A stretch of 64,000 nucleotides of DNA, taken from assembly GCF_009697225.1 (NCBI RefSeq), contig NZ_WIND01000002.1:124001-188000 (forward strand), in the 5' to 3' direction. Shown one piece after another: positions 62,693 through 64,000 of the stretch (positions are counted from its first letter, which is position 1; each line of letters opens with the position of its first letter). This DNA comes from Halovulum marinum (lineage in GTDB: Bacteria; Pseudomonadota; Alphaproteobacteria; Rhodobacterales; Rhodobacteraceae). Below the pieces are notes generated by a model. It ran no database searches, was not told where the DNA came from, and saw only the letters and a program-made list of their open reading frames with translations. The position numbers and the translations under genes are program-made.

Positions 62693-62852
62693 GGCGGACT
62701 CACTGGGAATTTGGAGCGAACCTATCAGGCCGCCCGGGGGGTTGAAAGACGTGATCGGTGCCGCGGCCGGACCCGCTCGGTGTTCCGCATGACGACCGGC
62801 CGGGCGATGGGGGTGATGCTGACCGCCCGTCGGCGCGGCGCCTGCGTGGTCG

Positions 62853-62907
62853 CGGCCCATACCAGGCCCATACCCGGCCCATGCCCGGCCCAGACCAGGC
62901 CCATACC
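62853..62907 (+). repeat. five tandem 11-bp units
   Basis: Five consecutive 11-base copies of a (C/A)GGCCCATACC-type unit, with one or two changes each, lie between the uxaA-like and hsp20 genes. Eleven bases is close to one helical turn, so identical bases face the same side of the DNA. The array is 160-215 bases upstream of the uxaA-like start. Confidence 0.8.
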
Positions 62908-63003
62908 AGGGAAGCCGCCGACGAGAAGGCGAAGACCGCGACCGATATTGGGCGGCAGCAGGGCGGTCCGCCGGCCTTCACCGCCGAGCGGGAGGATCGG
63001 GCC

Positions 63004-63031
63004 GGCGGCGCCCCGGTGCCGGGGCGCCGCC
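63004..63031 (-). terminator. 13-bp hairpin after the hsp20 genes
   Basis: Perfect 13-base arms (GGCGGCGCCCCGG and its complement) flank a two-base centre, 6 bases after the minus-strand stop codon. The outer 11 bases of each arm equal those of the hairpin at 21904-21925. There is no T tract. Confidence 0.55.
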
Positions 63032-63037
63032 GCAAGC

Positions 63038-63541
63038 TCAGGCGCTCTTGACCTCGATGCGCTTCACCCTGGCCTGCGCCTCGGGGGTCTGCGGCAGGCG
63101 GACGGTCAGCACGCCGTTCCTGAACGACGCCTGTGCCTTCTCGCCGTCGACGCCCGGCGGCAGCGGGATCGTGCGGTAGATCGCGCCATAGCTGCGCTCG
63201 GACAGGTAATAGCCCTTCTTGTCCTCCTGCCGCTCGACCTTCTTCTCGCCCTTGATGGTCATCATGTCGTCGGTGACGGTGACGTCGATGTCCTTCATGT
63301 CCATGCCGGGCAGTTCGATCGAGACCTCGATCGCGTCCTCGGTCTCGACCACGTCCGAACGGGCATCGCCGCCGCCCCAGGGCCAGTCGAGCGCCCCGAG
63401 GCCGTCGCCGAAGCGGCTCCAGAACTTTTCGAAGACCTGGTTCATGTCGCGTTGCAGCGCCATGACCGGGTTCCGCTCGGAGGTCTTGGCATCGGGCGCG
63501 TCGTCCTTGCGCGCCCAGGGGATCAGGTCCTTGATCTGCAT
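63038..63541 (-). CDS. Hsp20/alpha-crystallin small heat shock protein
   Basis: This 167-residue holdase chaperone has an N-terminal arm, then the alpha-crystallin domain from about residue 60 (IEVSIELPGMDMKDIDVTV, then GVLTVRLPQ) and a C-terminal RIEV segment of the I-x-I/V type that docks neighbouring subunits. The ATG at 63541 has GGAG 8 bases upstream; a GTG at 63550 is possible. It is co-transcribed with a second Hsp20 gene 16 bases upstream. Confidence 0.93.
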   Translation of the reverse strand: MQIKDLIPWARKDDAPDAKTSERNPVMALQRDMNQVFEKFWSRFGDGLGALDWPWGGGDARSDVVETEDAIEVSIELPGMDMKDIDVTVTDDMMTIKGEKKVERQEDKKGYYLSERSYGAIYRTIPLPPGVDGEKAQASFRNGVLTVRLPQTPEAQARVKRIEVKSA

Positions 63542-63557
63542 CTGTCGCACTCCATTC

Positions 63558-63947
63558 TCAGGCGGCTTTCACCGCGATCTTCCTGGGTTTCGCGGCCTCG
63601 GCGCGCGGCAGCGTCAGGGTCAGCACGCCGGCGCGCATCTCGGCCGCGATCTTGTCGGGGTCGAAATCCTCGGACAGGGCGAAGGCACGCTCGTAGTCGC
63701 CCTCGCCGTACTCGGCATAACTGAGTTGCAGGTTCTCGGGGCGCGTCGTCCGGGCCTGGCCGCGGATCGTCAGCACCCGGTTCTCGAGCGAGATGTCGAC
63801 CGAGTCGGGCGCCACACCGGGCATCTCCAGCATCAGCGAGATGCCCTGCCCGGTTTCGGCGATGTCGGCCACCGGGCGAAAGACCGGAATGTCCCGCGTC
63901 GTCCCGGCAGGCTCGGTCGTCGGGGTCGTTGTCACTTCGTTGGTCAT
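63558..63947 (-). CDS. Hsp20-family small heat shock protein
   Basis: This 129-residue second small heat shock protein is shorter at the N-terminus. The crystallin domain shows ISLMLEMPGVAPDSVDISL, NRVLTIRG and GVLTLTLPRAEAAKPRKIAV; the last residues contain the IAV docking motif. A perfect AGGAGG lies before the ATG. It is only about 30% similar by eye to the neighbour, so the pair is not a recent duplication; unlike pairs often form mixed oligomers. Confidence 0.92.
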   Translation of the reverse strand: MTNEVTTTPTTEPAGTTRDIPVFRPVADIAETGQGISLMLEMPGVAPDSVDISLENRVLTIRGQARTTRPENLQLSYAEYGEGDYERAFALSEDFDPDKIAAEMRAGVLTLTLPRAEAAKPRKIAVKAA

Positions 63948-63961
63948 CTTCGATCCTCCTT

Positions 63962-64000
63962 TCAGGCCGCCCTGATCTCGATCCGGCGGGGCTTGTCCTG
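63962..64000 (-). CDS. C-terminal end of a probable third Hsp20-family gene
   Basis: The minus-strand frame ends at 63962-63964 and reads QDKPRRIEIRAA at its C-terminus, continuing past the window edge. This closely parallels the KPRKIAVKAA end of the neighbouring Hsp20 and contains an IEI docking motif. It lies 14 bases ahead of that gene. Only 12 codons are visible, so the call rests on this tail and context. Confidence 0.5.
   Translation of the reverse strand, partial: QDKPRRIEIRAA

Larger units (their letters stand above)
62693..63037. other. 345-base intergenic region with an 11-bp tandem repeat
   Basis: This stretch between hsp20 and the uxaA-like gene holds the repeat array at 62853-62907 and the hairpin at 63004-63031. 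A minus-strand open frame covers most of it, but its predicted product is an Arg/Pro-rich string with the repeat translated into it, and it lacks a ribosome site, so it is not called as a gene. Confidence 0.5.

Noticed and set aside
62853-62907. CRISPR array
   Set aside because: The 11-base units are directly abutting with no spacers, and no cas genes are present.
62700-63035. Minus-strand frame of 111 codons across the tandem repeat
   Set aside because: The product has no family, contains the translated repeat, and no ribosome site precedes it.
60611-63724. Plus-strand open frame of over 1000 codons
   Set aside because: It runs antisense across three recognisable minus-strand genes and two intergenic regions, and its product has no recognisable domain.

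Overview
The window is about 64 kb of GC-rich bacterial chromosome, densely coded on both strands with many ATGA/GTGA stop-start overlaps. An alphaproteobacterium, probably of the Rhodobacterales, fits best. Supporting points are the direct-repeat LexA box GTTC-N7-GTTC in front of an imuA-imuB-dnaE2 cassette, putA divergent from an Lrp-type putR, betI-betA, and several sugar-acid gene sets. No rRNA, tRNA, CRISPR array, intact insertion sequence or prophage was seen. The placement is inferred from gene content and motifs, not from a search.

Layout. 1-12.2 kb: a membrane-protein tail, then a branched-chain-type ABC importer (substrate-binding protein, two permeases, two ATPases) with an embedded methyltransferase. 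A MarR regulator lies divergent from an operon encoding an FAD subunit, a fused [2Fe-2S]/molybdopterin hydroxylase, a 6-hydroxynicotinate-reductase-like iron-sulfur protein and a UPF0280/ApbE-like protein. 12.2-16 kb: a DegP-type protease and a two-component system. 16-21.1 kb: pyrC, UDP-galactopyranose mutase and a 934-residue double glycosyltransferase. 21.1-21.9 kb: no gene seen. 21.9-26.4 kb: a minus-strand sugar-acid operon (DapA-like, RraA-like, FAH-like, ketoglutarate semialdehyde dehydrogenase). 26.5-28.9 kb: betI-betA. 28.9-40.7 kb: a long minus-strand run putA, M24 hydrolase, M20 deacetylase, potA-D-B-C-like importer, with putR divergent from putA. 40.7-46.1 kb: GST, RTX metalloprotease, M19 dipeptidase, SMP-30 lactonase. 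46.1-52.1 kb: SOS mutagenesis cassette. 52.4-53.5 kb: one AT-richer orphan gene. 53.6-56 kb: PfkB kinase, SDR, DUF4188. 56-62.7 kb: second minus-strand sugar-acid cluster (UxaA, Gfo/Idh/MocA, beta-hydroxyacid dehydrogenase, 2-keto-3-deoxyfuconate-type SDR, DenD-like, DMT exporter). 63-64 kb: two Hsp20 genes and the end of what looks like a third.

How the genes work together. The first 12 kb looks like one MarR-controlled system for importing and degrading an N-heteroaromatic acid such as nicotinate: hydroxylation by a molybdenum enzyme, then reductive ring attack by the HNR-like protein. The 21.9-26.4 and 56-62.7 kb clusters convert aldonic/aldaric or deoxy sugar acids to central metabolites. 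The 26-40 kb region links choline oxidation, proline oxidation, a creatinase-type hydrolase and an importer, suggesting catabolism of compatible solutes or amino-acid derivatives.

Most worth checking: the putative reductive heteroaromatic operon and its possible flavinylation pair; the operator-dense MarR promoter; a three-way-junction element between imuB and dnaE2; a permease with a very large periplasmic insertion; the orphan gene beside the SOS promoter; and an 11-bp tandem repeat ahead of the uxaA-like gene.
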